Origin: Aquimarina megaterium XH134
GTDB taxonomy: Bacteria; Bacteroidota; Bacteroidia; Flavobacteriales; Flavobacteriaceae
Length of the DNA: 64,000 nt
Direction of reading: 5' to 3'
NCBI RefSeq assembly: GCF_000520975.1
Contig: NZ_JACB01000031.1
Location: 124,001 to 188,000, forward strand
Of the stretch, positions 9,133-18,524 are shown piece by piece. The notes under the pieces are model-generated. The model did not search any database. It was not told the DNA's origin and saw nothing but the letters and a program-made list of their open reading frames with translations. The translations under genes and the position numbers were made by a program. Each line of letters starts with the position of its first letter. Within the stretch, counting starts at the first letter, position 1.

Positions 9133-10368
9133 TTACTTCTTTGCCGTTAATTCAGCAATTTTAACGATTACTTCTACGGCTTTGATCATACTCTCTGCAG
9201 GAACATATTCGTATCGCCCATGAAAATTATGCCCGCCTGCAAAAATGTTTGGGCATGGCAGTCCCATAAAACTTAATTGTGATCCATCAGTCCCTCCTCG
9301 TATAGGTTTTATAATAGGAGTAATATCGAGAGATTTCATAGCTTCTTCTGCAATATCTACAATATGCATTACAGGTTCTACTTTTTCTCTCATATTAAAA
9401 TACTGATCTTTGATTTCTATATGCACAACCTTTTTGGCATGTTGAGCATTAATTTCATTTGCCAGATTTTTCATTACTTTTTTTCTAGCTTCAAAATGCT
9501 CTTTATCATGATCTCTAATGATATACTGTAACTGAGTCTCTTCAACATTACCTTTTATAGTATGTAAATGAAAAAAACCTTCTCGACCACTTGTATGTTC
9601 AGGCGTTTCCATCCTTGGCAGCGAATTGATGAAATCCTGTGCGATGTACATACTATTAATCATTTTTCCTTTTGCATAACCAGGGTGTACGATTTTCCCT
9701 TTTATAGTTACCACAGCACCGGCCGCATTAAAATTCTCATATTCAAGTTCCCCAATTTGGCTACCATCCATAGTATATGCCCAATCTGCACCAAATTTTG
9801 AAACATCAAATTTATGAGCACCACGACCAATCTCTTCATCGGGTGTAAATCCTATTCGAATTTTACCATGTTTAATCTCAGGATGTTGTACAAGATATTC
9901 CATCGCAGTTATTATTTCTGTAATCCCCGCTTTATCATCAGCTCCCAATAGTGTTGTGCCATCGGTAGTAATAAGTGTTTGACCTTTATACTGCTTTAAG
10001 TCTTCAAAATAATCAGGAGAGAGTATAATATTTTCTGATGCGTTTAGTGTGATGTCTTTACCGTCATAATTTTCTATAATCTGTGGATTTACATTTGCAC
10101 CTGTAAAATCAGGACTAGTGTCAAAGTGCGATATAAAACCAATAGTGGGTACTTCTTGATCAATATTAGAAGGTAATGTAGCCATGATATAGGCATGCTC
10201 ATCTATACTAATGTCTTCTAAGCCAATATCTTTTAAATCTTCGACTAATTTATTAGCAAGATCCCACTGTTTTTCGGTACTGGGAGTTGTATTACTTTCG
10301 GGATCACTTTCGGTGTCAATAGTCACGTAACTTATGAACCTATTTATGATGTGCTGTTTTGAAATCAT
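9133..10368 (-). CDS. pepT: Peptidase T (tripeptidase, M20B)
   Basis: A 411-residue cytoplasmic zinc aminopeptidase that releases the N-terminal residue of tripeptides. I start it at [22 protein letters not shown] (10368). The upstream ATG at 10401 lies inside a good -7 element (10399-10406), so it would not be transcribed. M20 motifs: [11 protein letters not shown] (H81, D83), LLGADDKAG (bridging D144), TPDEEIGRG (base and ligand E178/E179), YTMDG, and [14 protein letters not shown] near the end (last zinc histidine). The dimerisation lid lies at about 205-310. It is divergent from pyrD. Confidence 0.93.
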   Translation of the reverse strand: MISKQHIINRFISYVTIDTESDPESNTTPSTEKQWDLANKLVEDLKDIGLEDISIDEHAYIMATLPSNIDQEVPTIGFISHFDTSPDFTGANVNPQIIENYDGKDITLNASENIILSPDYFEDLKQYKGQTLITTDGTTLLGADDKAGITEIITAMEYLVQHPEIKHGKIRIGFTPDEEIGRGAHKFDVSKFGADWAYTMDGSQIGELEYENFNAAGAVVTIKGKIVHPGYAKGKMINSMYIAQDFINSLPRMETPEHTSGREGFFHLHTIKGNVEETQLQYIIRDHDKEHFEARKKVMKNLANEINAQHAKKVVHIEIKDQYFNMREKVEPVMHIVDIAEEAMKSLDITPIIKPIRGGTDGSQLSFMGLPCPNIFAGGHNFHGRYEYVPAESMIKAVEVIVKIAELTAKK

Positions 10369-10398
10369 TGCTGCTACTATTTTAATATTTGAAGAATT

Positions 10399-10406
10399 CA
10401 AAAATA
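10399..10406 (-). promoter_or_regulatory. -7 element of the pepT promoter
   Basis: The complement reads TATTTTTG, a full match to TAnnTTTG, 31 bases before the chosen pepT ATG. The -33 region is weak. It argues against the longer reading frame start at 10401. Confidence 0.5.
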
Positions 10407-10410
10407 CACT

Positions 10411-10440
10411 TTTATTAGAACCTTGGATAACTTATTTTTG
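10411..10440 (+). promoter_or_regulatory. pyrD promoter
   Basis: TTT (10411-10413), a 19-base spacer and TATTTTTG (10433-10440) fit the Bacteroidota housekeeping promoter. Transcription would begin near 10447, about 14 bases before the ATG. Confidence 0.6.
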
Positions 10441-10460
10441 CACAAGCAAAATTATATTTA

Positions 10461-11492
10461 ATGTATAAATTCTTACTACGTCCTTTACTATTCTTGTTTG
10501 ATCCAGAAAATGTGCATCATTTTACCTTTAGAATGATTCGGTTTTTTTCAAAAATACCTCTTGTGCCATTAGTTTTTAGAAATTTATATAAGGTAGATGA
10601 CCCAAGATTAGAGCGAGAAATTTTTGGATTAAAATTTAATAACCCTGTAGGACTAGCTGCTGGATTTGATAAGAATGCAGTTTTGTATAATGAATTGGCT
10701 AATTTTGGATTTGGGTTTATCGAAATAGGAACGGTGACTCCCAAAGGTCAGGAAGGTAATCCTAAAAAGAGGTTGTTTAGACTTAAAGAAGACCGAGGGA
10801 TTATCAATAGAATGGGATTTAATAATAAAGGCCTTGAGGCAGTCGTAAATCAACTTCGAAAAAATAAAGGTAAACTTATTATAGGAGGAAATATAGGAAA
10901 GAATACAGATACGTTACCAGAGAATTATACCAAAGATTATCTGGAGTGTTTTCGGATATTACATCCATATGTAGACTATTTTGTTCTTAATGTGAGTTGC
11001 CCAAATGTAGGGAGCCATGCAAAGCTAAATGATAAAGAATACTTAAACGAATTAATAGTAGCCGTACAAGAAGAAAATAGAACGTTCGAAAAACAAAAAC
11101 CTATTGTACTGAAAATTGCACCCGATTTAAATACAAATCAACTGGATGAAATTATAGAATTAGTAGCAGATACTAATTTAGATGGAGTTATTGCAAGTAA
11201 TACTTCTGTAACCAGAAAAGGACTAAAGACTTCTGAAAATAGATTAAATGCAATAGGTAATGGAGGCTTAAGTGGTCAACCCATAAAAAATAAAAGCACA
11301 GAAGTGATTAAATATTTATCAGAAAAAAGCAACAAGGCGTTTCCGATTATTGGAGTAGGAGGAATACATAGTGCTACCGATGCTATAGAGAAATTAGAGG
11401 CTGGAGCAAGTCTGGTACAATTATATACAGGCTTTATTTATGAAGGTCCCAAATTGATCAGGGATATTAATAAAGCAATACTTAGTAGCTAA
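10461..11492 (+). CDS. pyrD: Dihydroorotate dehydrogenase (quinone), class 2
   Basis: A 343-residue FMN enzyme that oxidises dihydroorotate to orotate in pyrimidine synthesis and passes electrons to quinone at the inner membrane. The class 2 N-terminal helical extension is present (residues 1-45). FMN and substrate motifs: [12 protein letters not shown] (K71), [22 protein letters not shown], and NVSCPNVGS with the class 2 catalytic serine S179. C-terminal phosphate-binding loops are GNGGLSGQP and PIIGVGGI. Length matches class 2 enzymes. Confidence 0.95.
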   Translation: MYKFLLRPLLFLFDPENVHHFTFRMIRFFSKIPLVPLVFRNLYKVDDPRLEREIFGLKFNNPVGLAAGFDKNAVLYNELANFGFGFIEIGTVTPKGQEGNPKKRLFRLKEDRGIINRMGFNNKGLEAVVNQLRKNKGKLIIGGNIGKNTDTLPENYTKDYLECFRILHPYVDYFVLNVSCPNVGSHAKLNDKEYLNELIVAVQEENRTFEKQKPIVLKIAPDLNTNQLDEIIELVADTNLDGVIASNTSVTRKGLKTSENRLNAIGNGGLSGQPIKNKSTEVIKYLSEKSNKAFPIIGVGGIHSATDAIEKLEAGASLVQLYTGFIYEGPKLIRDINKAILSS

Positions 11493-11503
11493 GCTTTTAG
11501 AAT

Positions 11504-12130
11504 ATGAATTACGAAATTCTCTACACCTTTGTTATAGCAACATTGGCATTGTCAATCTCACCAGGGCCCGATAATATATTTGTGCTAATGCAAAGTGTGG
11601 TAAACGGCAAAAAGTATGGATTGGCTGTGGTGGCTGGTCTAATGTCTGGGTGTTTAATACACACTACGTTGGTTGCTTTTGGCGTATCTGCAATTATTAA
11701 ACAAAGTGAAATGCTCTTTTTTACTATTAAATTACTCGGAGCGTTGTATTTGTTTTTTCTGGCTTACAAAGTGTTTAGAAGTGAAGCAGAGGTGAGTCTT
11801 TCAGAAAATAGTATGCCTAAGAAAAGCCTCGGGCAATTATTTAAGCAGGGATTTATAATGAATGTTTTAAATCCTAAAGTATCTATATTCTTTTTAGCAT
11901 TTTTCCCTGGATTCTTATTTAGTAAAACCATAAGTAATGTAATACAATTTTATATACTTGGATTTCTTTTTATTGTAGTTTCATTTATCATTTTTGGTCT
12001 GATAGCTGTTCTGGCTGGATCTATTGCAGAGTATTTAAAAAAGAGTTCGAAAATTGGAGTTGTTCTAAAATGGCTTCAGATTATTGTCTTTATCGGGATA
12101 GGAGTTTTTATTCTTATTTCGGGGAAATAA
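11504..12130 (+). CDS. LysE family amino acid exporter
   Basis: A 208-residue inner membrane protein with about six helices. The family signature is at residues 17-30 (ALSISPGPDNIFVL), followed by GLMSGCLIHT and the FIMNVLNPKVSIFFLAFFP motif at about 118-136. LysE/RhtB proteins export amino acids or similar small polar metabolites; the substrate here is unknown. It starts 11 bases after pyrD and is probably read through from the pyrD promoter. Confidence 0.9.
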   Translation: MNYEILYTFVIATLALSISPGPDNIFVLMQSVVNGKKYGLAVVAGLMSGCLIHTTLVAFGVSAIIKQSEMLFFTIKLLGALYLFFLAYKVFRSEAEVSLSENSMPKKSLGQLFKQGFIMNVLNPKVSIFFLAFFPGFLFSKTISNVIQFYILGFLFIVVSFIIFGLIAVLAGSIAEYLKKSSKIGVVLKWLQIIVFIGIGVFILISGK

Positions 12131-12143
12131 ATGGAGGTAAAAA

Positions 12144-12168
12144 AACCAAGACTCATGCCTTGGTTCTT
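12144..12168. terminator. Hairpin between the convergent LysE and lipoprotein genes
   Basis: AACCAAG (12144-12150) pairs with CTTGGTT (12159-12165). A-rich sequence precedes it and CTTTA follows, so it may act as a weak terminator on either strand. Confidence 0.5.
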
Positions 12169-12230
12169 TAGATAGGTAATGGAGTTAATGGGGTAAGTCA
12201 TAATACGTTGCTACTTGATAATAGCAGTTC

Positions 12231-12737
12231 TTAGTTGCCAAAGTGTTTCATCACAGCATAGTAATCATTGATATCAACTCCTTCTGCTTTTAGTTTGGGT
12301 AGGATATCAACCTGCTTACCGTTTATGTTTGTCGATGCTATGATTACTATTCTTAGTTCTTCAAGTTGCCCGGCAGTAACAGAAAATGTGGTAGTTTCAT
12401 TTTGTATAAAAAAATTCATAGAGTAGTTTCCCAACGATATAAAGGTTCTGATATCTATCCCTAATGGGGTTTTAGTAGTTGGTATAGGGTATAAATTAGT
12501 ACTTCCGTTAAATTTTAGATATCCCAAAATCGCATCATTATCAAGTACTACCTGTGATAATTCTGGTATAGATTGATCGTGAAATGTCCCCGATACTGTA
12601 GAAAGATCATATGTAAAAGATCGAAGTGGACCAACGGGCCCAATCGCGCCATCTTCTCCATTGCAACAGCAGCTATATGTAAAAAGAATAGTAAACACTA
12701 AAAGAATTGACTTTAGTTTTGATTTTTTTGTTTTCAT
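12231..12737 (-). CDS. Small lipoprotein with a short collagen-like segment
   Basis: A 168-residue exported protein that I do not recognise. Residues 1-22 are a lipoprotein signal (SILLVFTILFTYSCCC). Three consecutive cysteines at the lipobox are followed by GEDGAIGPVGP, a short Gly-X-Y run like those after the signal peptide in many flavobacterial lipoproteins. The rest is predicted beta-rich with no enzyme motif. It is the most downstream gene of the minus-strand secreted-protein block and has its own leader. Confidence 0.7.
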   Translation of the reverse strand: MKTKKSKLKSILLVFTILFTYSCCCNGEDGAIGPVGPLRSFTYDLSTVSGTFHDQSIPELSQVVLDNDAILGYLKFNGSTNLYPIPTTKTPLGIDIRTFISLGNYSMNFFIQNETTTFSVTAGQLEELRIVIIASTNINGKQVDILPKLKAEGVDINDYYAVMKHFGN

Positions 12738-12760
12738 GATGTAAAGTTTTAGTGATATAT

Positions 12761-12940
12761 TTAATTAAGAATCCAAACAGAATTGTTTGTTAGACCTGGT
12801 GAAGAACCACCAGCTACGGCATATAGTTTTCCATGTAATGATGCGAAAACATATTTTAGTCCTGTGGTGATGGGGATTCGGTTTGTGGCTAACCCCGCTG
12901 CTCCTAGCGTGTCATGGATCGTTCCCGGTATACCTCTTGG
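12761..12940 (-). pseudogene. C-terminal remnant of a propeller-type protein
   Basis: Sixty minus-strand codons, open after an in-frame stop at 12941-12943 and ending at a stop at 12761-12763. They contain no plausible start near the front. The translation includes FASLHGKLYAVAGG and ends NNSVWILN. 'GKLYAVAGG' is a kelch-like blade motif and resembles the kelch lipoprotein encoded at 20.2-21.3 kb in the same block. I read this as the end of a deleted gene between two lipoprotein genes; random coding-like sequence cannot be excluded. Confidence 0.4.
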
Positions 12941-12995
12941 CTAGTGGCGTCAAAGCTTGTCTCGTCCTAAAAAATAATTACATGTTGTTCTTATT

Positions 12996-14303
12996 TTATT
13001 CTTGCGTGATTTTTCGAATTTTATCATTGCTGGAATCGGAAACATAAAGATGATTATTGGTATCTATTGTAACATCAAATGGAGAATCAAATTGAGCAGA
13101 TACTGCTGTGCCATCTGCAAAACCAGGGGTACTTCCTACCAGAGTAGTTACTACTCCTTGAGGTGTGATTTTTCTTATCTTGTCATTCCCGGCATCAGCA
13201 ACATAGATAACTCCAGCTGTATCGACAATAATGCCTGTAGGGGAGTTAAATTGGGCCGCGGTACCATTGCCGTCAGCAAAACCAGAGGTGTTACCAGCGA
13301 AGGTACTCACTACTCCTTGAGGTGTGATTTTTCGTACTTTATCATTACCCCGTTCTACTATATATAGAGTATCATTTTTATCTATTGCAATACCTGTAGG
13401 GAAATTAAATTGAGCCATACTACCAGTTCCATCTGCATAACCTGTAGTACTACCTGCTATGGTACTTACTACTCCTTGTGGTGTTATTTTTCTTATTTTA
13501 TCGTTCCCAGAATCGGCAACAAATATATTTCCTAAAGCATCTGTTACAAGACCATAAGGAAAATTAAACTGAGCCATAGTACCAGTCCCATCTGCAAAAC
13601 CAGGAGCACTTCCTGCAATAGTACTTACTACTCCCTGAGGTGTGATTTTTCTTATGGCGTGGTTCCAGGTATCGGCCACATATAGATTGCCACCAGTATC
13701 TATTGCAATATTCGTAGGGAAATTAAATTGAGCCATACTACCGGTTCCATCTGCATTGCCTCGAGTATTACCAGCTAGGGTACTTACTACTCCTTGAGCT
13801 GTGATCTTTCTAATTTTATGGTTAGCTATGTCTACAACATATAGATTACCGTCTGTATCTACTGTAATACCTGCGGGATTATCAAATTGGGCAGCGTTAC
13901 CTGCTCCATCTGCATAACCTTGAGTACTACCTGCTATAGTGCTTACATTTACTTCGGTAACAGTATAAGTAAATTCTGGGCCGGTAAGTGTTGTGCCATT
14001 TACAGAAAGGGTTACCGGGCCTGTAAATGCTCTGGCGGGTACAATTGCCCTAATTTGGTTATTATTTACTGATTGTGTAGTACCTTCTTTTTCATTAAAA
14101 AATACGTGTACCTTACTGATATCTTCACCAAAATTATTGCCGTTGATGGTGACAATAGTAGTTTTTGGCCCACTGATAGGGCTTATATTACTTAGAGTTG
14201 CTATTGGTGGTACTACTACTGGTGTATTGCCATTATCATCACTACTACAACTTGCTAGCACTAGTACCAGCAATATAACTATACTGTTTTTTATTGTTTT
14301 CAT
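12996..14303 (-). CDS. Lipoprotein with IPT/TIG domain and six NHL repeats
   Basis: A 435-residue surface or periplasmic lipoprotein. The signal ends at LVLASCSSDDNG. Residues about 35-115 are an IPT/TIG immunoglobulin-like domain (ISPISGPKTTIVTINGNNFG). Six NHL repeats of about 53 residues follow. Each has the form GVVSTxAGSxxGxADGxGxxAQFxxPxGIxxDxxGNLYVADxxNxKIRKIT, and together they should make a six-bladed propeller for protein or glycan binding. The last repeat ends DKIRKITQE. It is a tandem paralogue of the next gene, separated by 11 bases. No catalytic motif is visible. Confidence 0.85.
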   Translation of the reverse strand: MKTIKNSIVILLVLVLASCSSDDNGNTPVVVPPIATLSNISPISGPKTTIVTINGNNFGEDISKVHVFFNEKEGTTQSVNNNQIRAIVPARAFTGPVTLSVNGTTLTGPEFTYTVTEVNVSTIAGSTQGYADGAGNAAQFDNPAGITVDTDGNLYVVDIANHKIRKITAQGVVSTLAGNTRGNADGTGSMAQFNFPTNIAIDTGGNLYVADTWNHAIRKITPQGVVSTIAGSAPGFADGTGTMAQFNFPYGLVTDALGNIFVADSGNDKIRKITPQGVVSTIAGSTTGYADGTGSMAQFNFPTGIAIDKNDTLYIVERGNDKVRKITPQGVVSTFAGNTSGFADGNGTAAQFNSPTGIIVDTAGVIYVADAGNDKIRKITPQGVVTTLVGSTPGFADGTAVSAQFDSPFDVTIDTNNHLYVSDSSNDKIRKITQE

Positions 14304-14314
14304 GTGTTCTTACT

Positions 14315-15631
14315 TTATTCTTGTGTTATTTTTCTTATTTTGTGATTACTATTATCTGCCACATATAGAGTGCCGCCTGTATCTATTGTAATCCTGTATG
14401 GGTAAGTAAATTGTGCCGTAGTACCTGTACCGTCTGCAAAGCCTTCTGTACTTCCTGCCAGAATGCTAACGACTCCTTCTGGTGTTATTTTTCTTATTTT
14501 GTGATTTTCAGTATCCGCCACATATAGATTACTATCTGTGTCTATTGTAATACCTAGGGGAAAACTAAACTGAGCTATAGTGCCAATGCCGTCTGCAAAA
14601 CCTAGAGTGCTTCCTGCTATGGTGCTAACTACCCCTTGCGGTGTTATTTTTCTTATTTTATGGTTTTCATAATCTGTCACATACAGATTACTATCTATGT
14701 CTATTGTAATACCTAGAGGATAGCTAAACTTGGCCATAGTACCAGTGCCATCTGCAAAACCTTCAGTGTTACCAGCCAAGGTACTTACCACCCCTTCTGG
14801 TGTTATTTTTCTTATTTTATGATTGTAAGAGTCAGCTATGTATATATTATTATCTGTGTCTATTGCAATACCATAAGGTCTATTAAACTGGGCAACACTG
14901 CCTTGGCCATCTGCAAATCCTGAGGAGCTGCCTGCCAGTGTGCTTACCACTCCTTGCGGTGTTATTTTTCTTATTTTGTGATTTCCAGTATCTGTTACAT
15001 ATAATGTGCCGTCTGTGTCTATTGCAATCCCTGTAGGAAAAGTAAATTGCGCGGTAGTACCACTGCCATCTGCAAAGCCTTCTGTACTTCCTGCTAGGGT
15101 GCTAACGACCCCTTGCGGTGTTATTTTTCTTATTCTGTGATTATTATTATCCGCCACATATAGGGTACCGCCTGTATCTATTGTAATCCCGTTAGGTCTA
15201 CTAAACTGCGCCATGGTGCCGGTGCCGTCTACAAATCCTTGAGTACTACCAGCTATAGTACTTACATGTACCTCGGTAATGATATAAGAAAATTCTGGAC
15301 CGGTAAGTGTTGTGCCATTTACAGAAAGGGTTACCAAGCCTGTAAATGCTCTGGCGGGCACAATTGCCTTAATTTGAGTATTACTTACCGATTGTACAGT
15401 ACCTCCTTTATCATTAAAAAATACCTGTACTTTACTGATATCTTTGCCAAAATTATTACCATTAATGGTGACAATGGTGGTTTTTGGCCCACTGGTAGGG
15501 CTTATGTTGCTTAGGGTTGCGATGGGTAACGTAGGGGGAGGTGTGGTATTACCATTATCATCACTGCTACAACTACAATTTGCCAGTAGTAGTACTAGCA
15601 ATATAACTATACTATTTTTTATTGTTTTCAT
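14315..15631 (-). CDS. Lipoprotein with IPT/TIG domain and six NHL repeats (paralogue)
   Basis: A 438-residue tandem paralogue of the gene just downstream, with the same order: lipoprotein signal (LLANCSCSSDDNG), IPT/TIG domain, then six NHL repeats ending HKIRKITQE. The signal, IPT domain and the VSTIAGSTQG junction are almost identical between the two. The propeller blades differ more: mainly NHKIRK here against NDKIRK in the sister. This suggests duplication followed by change in the binding face. Probably co-transcribed with its paralogue. Confidence 0.85.
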   Translation of the reverse strand: MKTIKNSIVILLVLLLANCSCSSDDNGNTTPPPTLPIATLSNISPTSGPKTTIVTINGNNFGKDISKVQVFFNDKGGTVQSVSNTQIKAIVPARAFTGLVTLSVNGTTLTGPEFSYIITEVHVSTIAGSTQGFVDGTGTMAQFSRPNGITIDTGGTLYVADNNNHRIRKITPQGVVSTLAGSTEGFADGSGTTAQFTFPTGIAIDTDGTLYVTDTGNHKIRKITPQGVVSTLAGSSSGFADGQGSVAQFNRPYGIAIDTDNNIYIADSYNHKIRKITPEGVVSTLAGNTEGFADGTGTMAKFSYPLGITIDIDSNLYVTDYENHKIRKITPQGVVSTIAGSTLGFADGIGTIAQFSFPLGITIDTDSNLYVADTENHKIRKITPEGVVSILAGSTEGFADGTGTTAQFTYPYRITIDTGGTLYVADNSNHKIRKITQE

Positions 15632-15780
15632 CTGTTCTTACTTTATTGTTTTTAAAATTTTAATCTATGTTAGTATAGGTTAGCGTTGTATTAGGTATAT
15701 AGATTACTATCAATTTTATTTTTAGGCGTACCTTTTTTTATTGGTAATGTTGTTCATAGGGATAATATGAAATCAATATG

Positions 15781-15862
15781 TCACACTGAGCTTGTCGAAG
15801 TGGTTCCAAATTTGTGTTTTTAAATGTCTTCGACAGGCCTGTTCTGAGTTTATCGAAGAGCT
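15781..15862. repeat. REP-like intergenic element with TGAGnTTnTCGAAG units
   Basis: CTGAGCTTGTCGAAG (15786-15800) is repeated directly as CTGAGTTTATCGAAG (15844-15858, 13 of 15 matching), with an inverted CTTCGACA (15829-15836) between them. Elements with TGAGCTTGTCGAAG are scattered between genes in many flavobacterial genomes. It lies between the NHL pair and the beta-barrel gene and may form a cruciform or RNA hairpin. Confidence 0.6.
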
Positions 15863-15909
15863 CTGATTGACAACTGAAAACTTAACTAAACAAACATTAA
15901 TAATTTGGG

Positions 15910-16509
15910 TTAAAAGAAAGCAGAAATACCAATCCCCAGAAAAATAGAAGACAGGCTTTCTTTGTAACCAGATGGTGCATTATTGGGATTAATATCTTCC
16001 CAGGAATAGCTTACACTGGGTTCGATGGCAACATGACTTCCAAGAAAAAAAGCATAGCCAGCCCCAACTCTAAAACCAAAAATATTTGATTTTATATCTG
16101 TTGAACCAAGTAATCCTCCATCAGTAGTTGTTTTAGAGCTTCCTATTCCGATAAGACCTTCGAAATAGATGTTGTTTTGCAGGTAATAACGGGCAAAAGG
16201 CCCAATACCAAAACCATTAGTAGTCGTTTCTATATCTCCAAAATCAGAATCTTGCTTTTCTTTGTTTGTATTAATGCCTAATTCGAGACCCACGGCAAGA
16301 TTATCAATTACAAAATATCCAACTTTTGGCGTTATTCTGGTGGTAAATGCGGTTGCTTTGTCATCATTTCTTTTTCGAGTGGTGAAATAAACATTGACAC
16401 TTCCGTTAGCAATAAAACTCCCCTTTGTTTTTGCGTCAAATCCAGAGTCTTGTGCCTGGGATGAAACTATAAAAATGAATGATACGATTAATGTGGCTAC
16501 TTTTTTCAT
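15910..16509 (-). CDS. Small outer membrane beta-barrel protein
   Basis: A 199-residue exported protein with a signal peptide (KVATLIVSFIFIVSSQAQ). The rest alternates hydrophobic and polar residues as eight or so strands (VGYFVIDNLAVGLELGI, FGIGPFARYYL, IYFEGLIGIGS, FGFRVGAGYAFFL). It ends in FLGIGISAFF with a terminal aromatic residue, the usual signal for outer membrane assembly. It resembles the OMP_b-brl family. It is followed by the REP-like element and preceded by the TapB-like gene (12 bases apart). Confidence 0.82.
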   Translation of the reverse strand: MKKVATLIVSFIFIVSSQAQDSGFDAKTKGSFIANGSVNVYFTTRKRNDDKATAFTTRITPKVGYFVIDNLAVGLELGINTNKEKQDSDFGDIETTTNGFGIGPFARYYLQNNIYFEGLIGIGSSKTTTDGGLLGSTDIKSNIFGFRVGAGYAFFLGSHVAIEPSVSYSWEDINPNNAPSGYKESLSSIFLGIGISAFF

Positions 16510-16521
16510 AATGAATTAATT

Positions 16522-17208
16522 TTAGTTAATTTGATATAAGATGCTTTTTGTGATTAGTTTTCCGTTTGCTTTGCGTGTTTCTTCTTTTACCATACCGACA
16601 CCTTCTGCAATCCATTGTTTAGAATATTGTGTCGTGGTCATTCCCATAGTTAACTCGTTGGTATAGGTAATTACATAGCAATCAAAAGTCCCTGCAGGGG
16701 TAGTAACTTGTTCTTTTGCAATTACTTTTCTGTTTAGCATATTGGTGGTCATATTTATGTTCATGATTCCTGCATTTACAGACATATGTACAGATGCATT
16801 GGGTAATTCCTGGCCAATGGCTAAGCTATTAGGGAAAGAGATGTCATCTCCCGTAATACTATATTCCATGTCATTATATTGATCAAGTATGCCAGGGGCA
16901 ATAAAAGACTCGGGATCTAAACGGGTCGTCTTTCCCGAACAACGGGCTTTAAATGATGAGGTGATAATTGATTTTTTGTTCTTGCCGTCTTTTAGATTCA
17001 TGGCAATAGTAATAACACTGTGATTAGCTGTGTTTTTTACATCGGTTACCTTAAATTCGGTTATGGTAGAAAGACGTTCCTTTTTATCATATTGATGGAT
17101 AATTAGTTTTTTACCTTCCTCGCTAGCATAAAACTTACTACAATTGTTGTTTTGAGCAGAAACCGATGTGAGTATCAGTATTGCAATTAAAAAAGCTATA
17201 TGTTTCAT
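16522..17208 (-). CDS. TapB/DUF3108-like secreted protein
   Basis: A 228-residue exported protein with signal peptide (KHIAFLIAILILTSVSAQ). The core has beta strands and the segment VTTPAGTFDCYVITYTNEL at about 170-188, then KQWIAEGVGMVKEETR. This 'AGTFxCYVI...WxAxGVGMVK' pattern is shared by TapB/DUF3108-type periplasmic proteins, whose function is not established. Twelve bases from the beta-barrel gene and within the same minus-strand block, so probably part of one envelope complex or regulon. Family placement is moderate. Confidence 0.65.
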   Translation of the reverse strand: MKHIAFLIAILILTSVSAQNNNCSKFYASEEGKKLIIHQYDKKERLSTITEFKVTDVKNTANHSVITIAMNLKDGKNKKSIITSSFKARCSGKTTRLDPESFIAPGILDQYNDMEYSITGDDISFPNSLAIGQELPNASVHMSVNAGIMNINMTTNMLNRKVIAKEQVTTPAGTFDCYVITYTNELTMGMTTTQYSKQWIAEGVGMVKEETRKANGKLITKSILYQIN

Positions 17209-17260
17209 AGATTATTATATTAATCGTTACTTCGTTTTTTTGATACGTGTCATGATGGTT

Positions 17261-18514
17261 TTATGGATTAAACCGAATTGAAATAGATTCTCCATTTTGC
17301 TCCTCCAGTTCATAGGTTCTATCAATTGCATCTTTTATATAATCTGCATAATTGAAATCATTAGATAAATTGATCAAATCCACAGAATTCTCTTCGAAAC
17401 GAGAGGTGTCTTCAAAATAATTAGTATAATCAGAAAGACTTTCTGGTAGTTGTGGTAGTGTTATTTTATTTGCACCATTATTCGGGATTGTAATGTGCCA
17501 TGAAAGGTTTTTGGCAGCGGGATTTATAATTTCTGTTCTAATATTAGTACATAAATAAATGCCAGATGGTTGTACTTGGAGACTGTTTGATGTTGAGGTG
17601 TATGAAAAATTCCAATCAGGTTTTGTAACGGATACTATTTCAGGAAAAACATTAGTTTTAATTGCTTTGCTATGGTGTACATTATTAGGGTATGATGCTT
17701 CATAATATGTTAAGTAGTACTCAAAACCTTCTGTGATTTTCAAATATTGCGAAAAGTCACCTTCGAGATTAACAGATCTGTTGGTATCATAAATAGCATA
17801 AAGATCGGTACGACTTCCATCTGAAGTATCATTTACAGTTATAGTGCTTGTAGGTACGATGTTAAAATCTGCAAAACTTAACGTTCTATTTTCAATTTCT
17901 TTATAGTTATCAATCCATGTATATCCGTAAACTTCAGGATCTACATCATTTGGCTTATACCTTATTTTTAGAAGAATTTTATCACCAGAACCTTCTTTAT
18001 TATATTCATAAGTTTTGGTAGGAGCACTGGTTAGAGGATCGACTCCATCTGTACTAGTTCTGCTTTTTAGTCCATAAACAAAAAGCCTGATACGTGTAGC
18101 TCCGGTTAAGTTTAGCGTAAATTTTATGCTACCATTTCTAGTGGGGTGGCGATTAGGAGCAATTGCACTACTACCTACAGGTACGTCTTTGATAGTGATT
18201 AGACCTTTATAACTATCTGTTTCTAAAAGGGTAGTAAGCATAAAACTATTTGAGGTATATCCTTTTGCAGTTAACGTGTAAACTCCTGGTACTTTATTAG
18301 TTTCTACAGTAGCTAAAATCTCTCCTTCTGCATTGTTGGCTATAAACATATTAGGTACACTGTTTACGCTAAGATTAGAATAATCAAATGTTGCTAATAT
18401 GATTTCTTGATTAAGGTCTATTCCGGGGCCGTTATCATCGTTAGAGCAAGACAAGAATATGGCAATCGATAGCGATAATAAAAATGTATATAAAATAGAT
18501 TTTGATGTTTTCAT
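17261..18514 (-). CDS. Uncharacterised lipoprotein
   Basis: A 417-residue lipoprotein; the signal ends SIAIFLSCSNDDNG. No known domain is recognised. The central part is rich in beta strands and Thr/Ser/Asn, including SIKFTLNLTGATRIRLFVYG and WHITIPNNGANKITLPQLP. That suggests stacked immunoglobulin- or jelly-roll-like modules on the cell surface. It lies 10 bases downstream of the OmpA-family gene, in the same operon. Confidence 0.7.
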   Translation of the reverse strand: MKTSKSILYTFLLSLSIAIFLSCSNDDNGPGIDLNQEIILATFDYSNLSVNSVPNMFIANNAEGEILATVETNKVPGVYTLTAKGYTSNSFMLTTLLETDSYKGLITIKDVPVGSSAIAPNRHPTRNGSIKFTLNLTGATRIRLFVYGLKSRTSTDGVDPLTSAPTKTYEYNKEGSGDKILLKIRYKPNDVDPEVYGYTWIDNYKEIENRTLSFADFNIVPTSTITVNDTSDGSRTDLYAIYDTNRSVNLEGDFSQYLKITEGFEYYLTYYEASYPNNVHHSKAIKTNVFPEIVSVTKPDWNFSYTSTSNSLQVQPSGIYLCTNIRTEIINPAAKNLSWHITIPNNGANKITLPQLPESLSDYTNYFEDTSRFEENSVDLINLSNDFNYADYIKDAIDRTYELEEQNGESISIRFNP

Positions 18515-18524
18515 TTTCTAAGAT

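Noticed and set aside
13002..13367. Plus-strand reading frame of 121 residues inside the NHL gene
   Set aside because: Antisense shadow of the six NHL repeats; repeats keep stop codons out of other frames. No signals of its own.
13993..14391. Plus-strand frame of 132 residues over the IPT part of the NHL gene
   Set aside because: Complementary to conserved coding sequence, no promoter and no family match.
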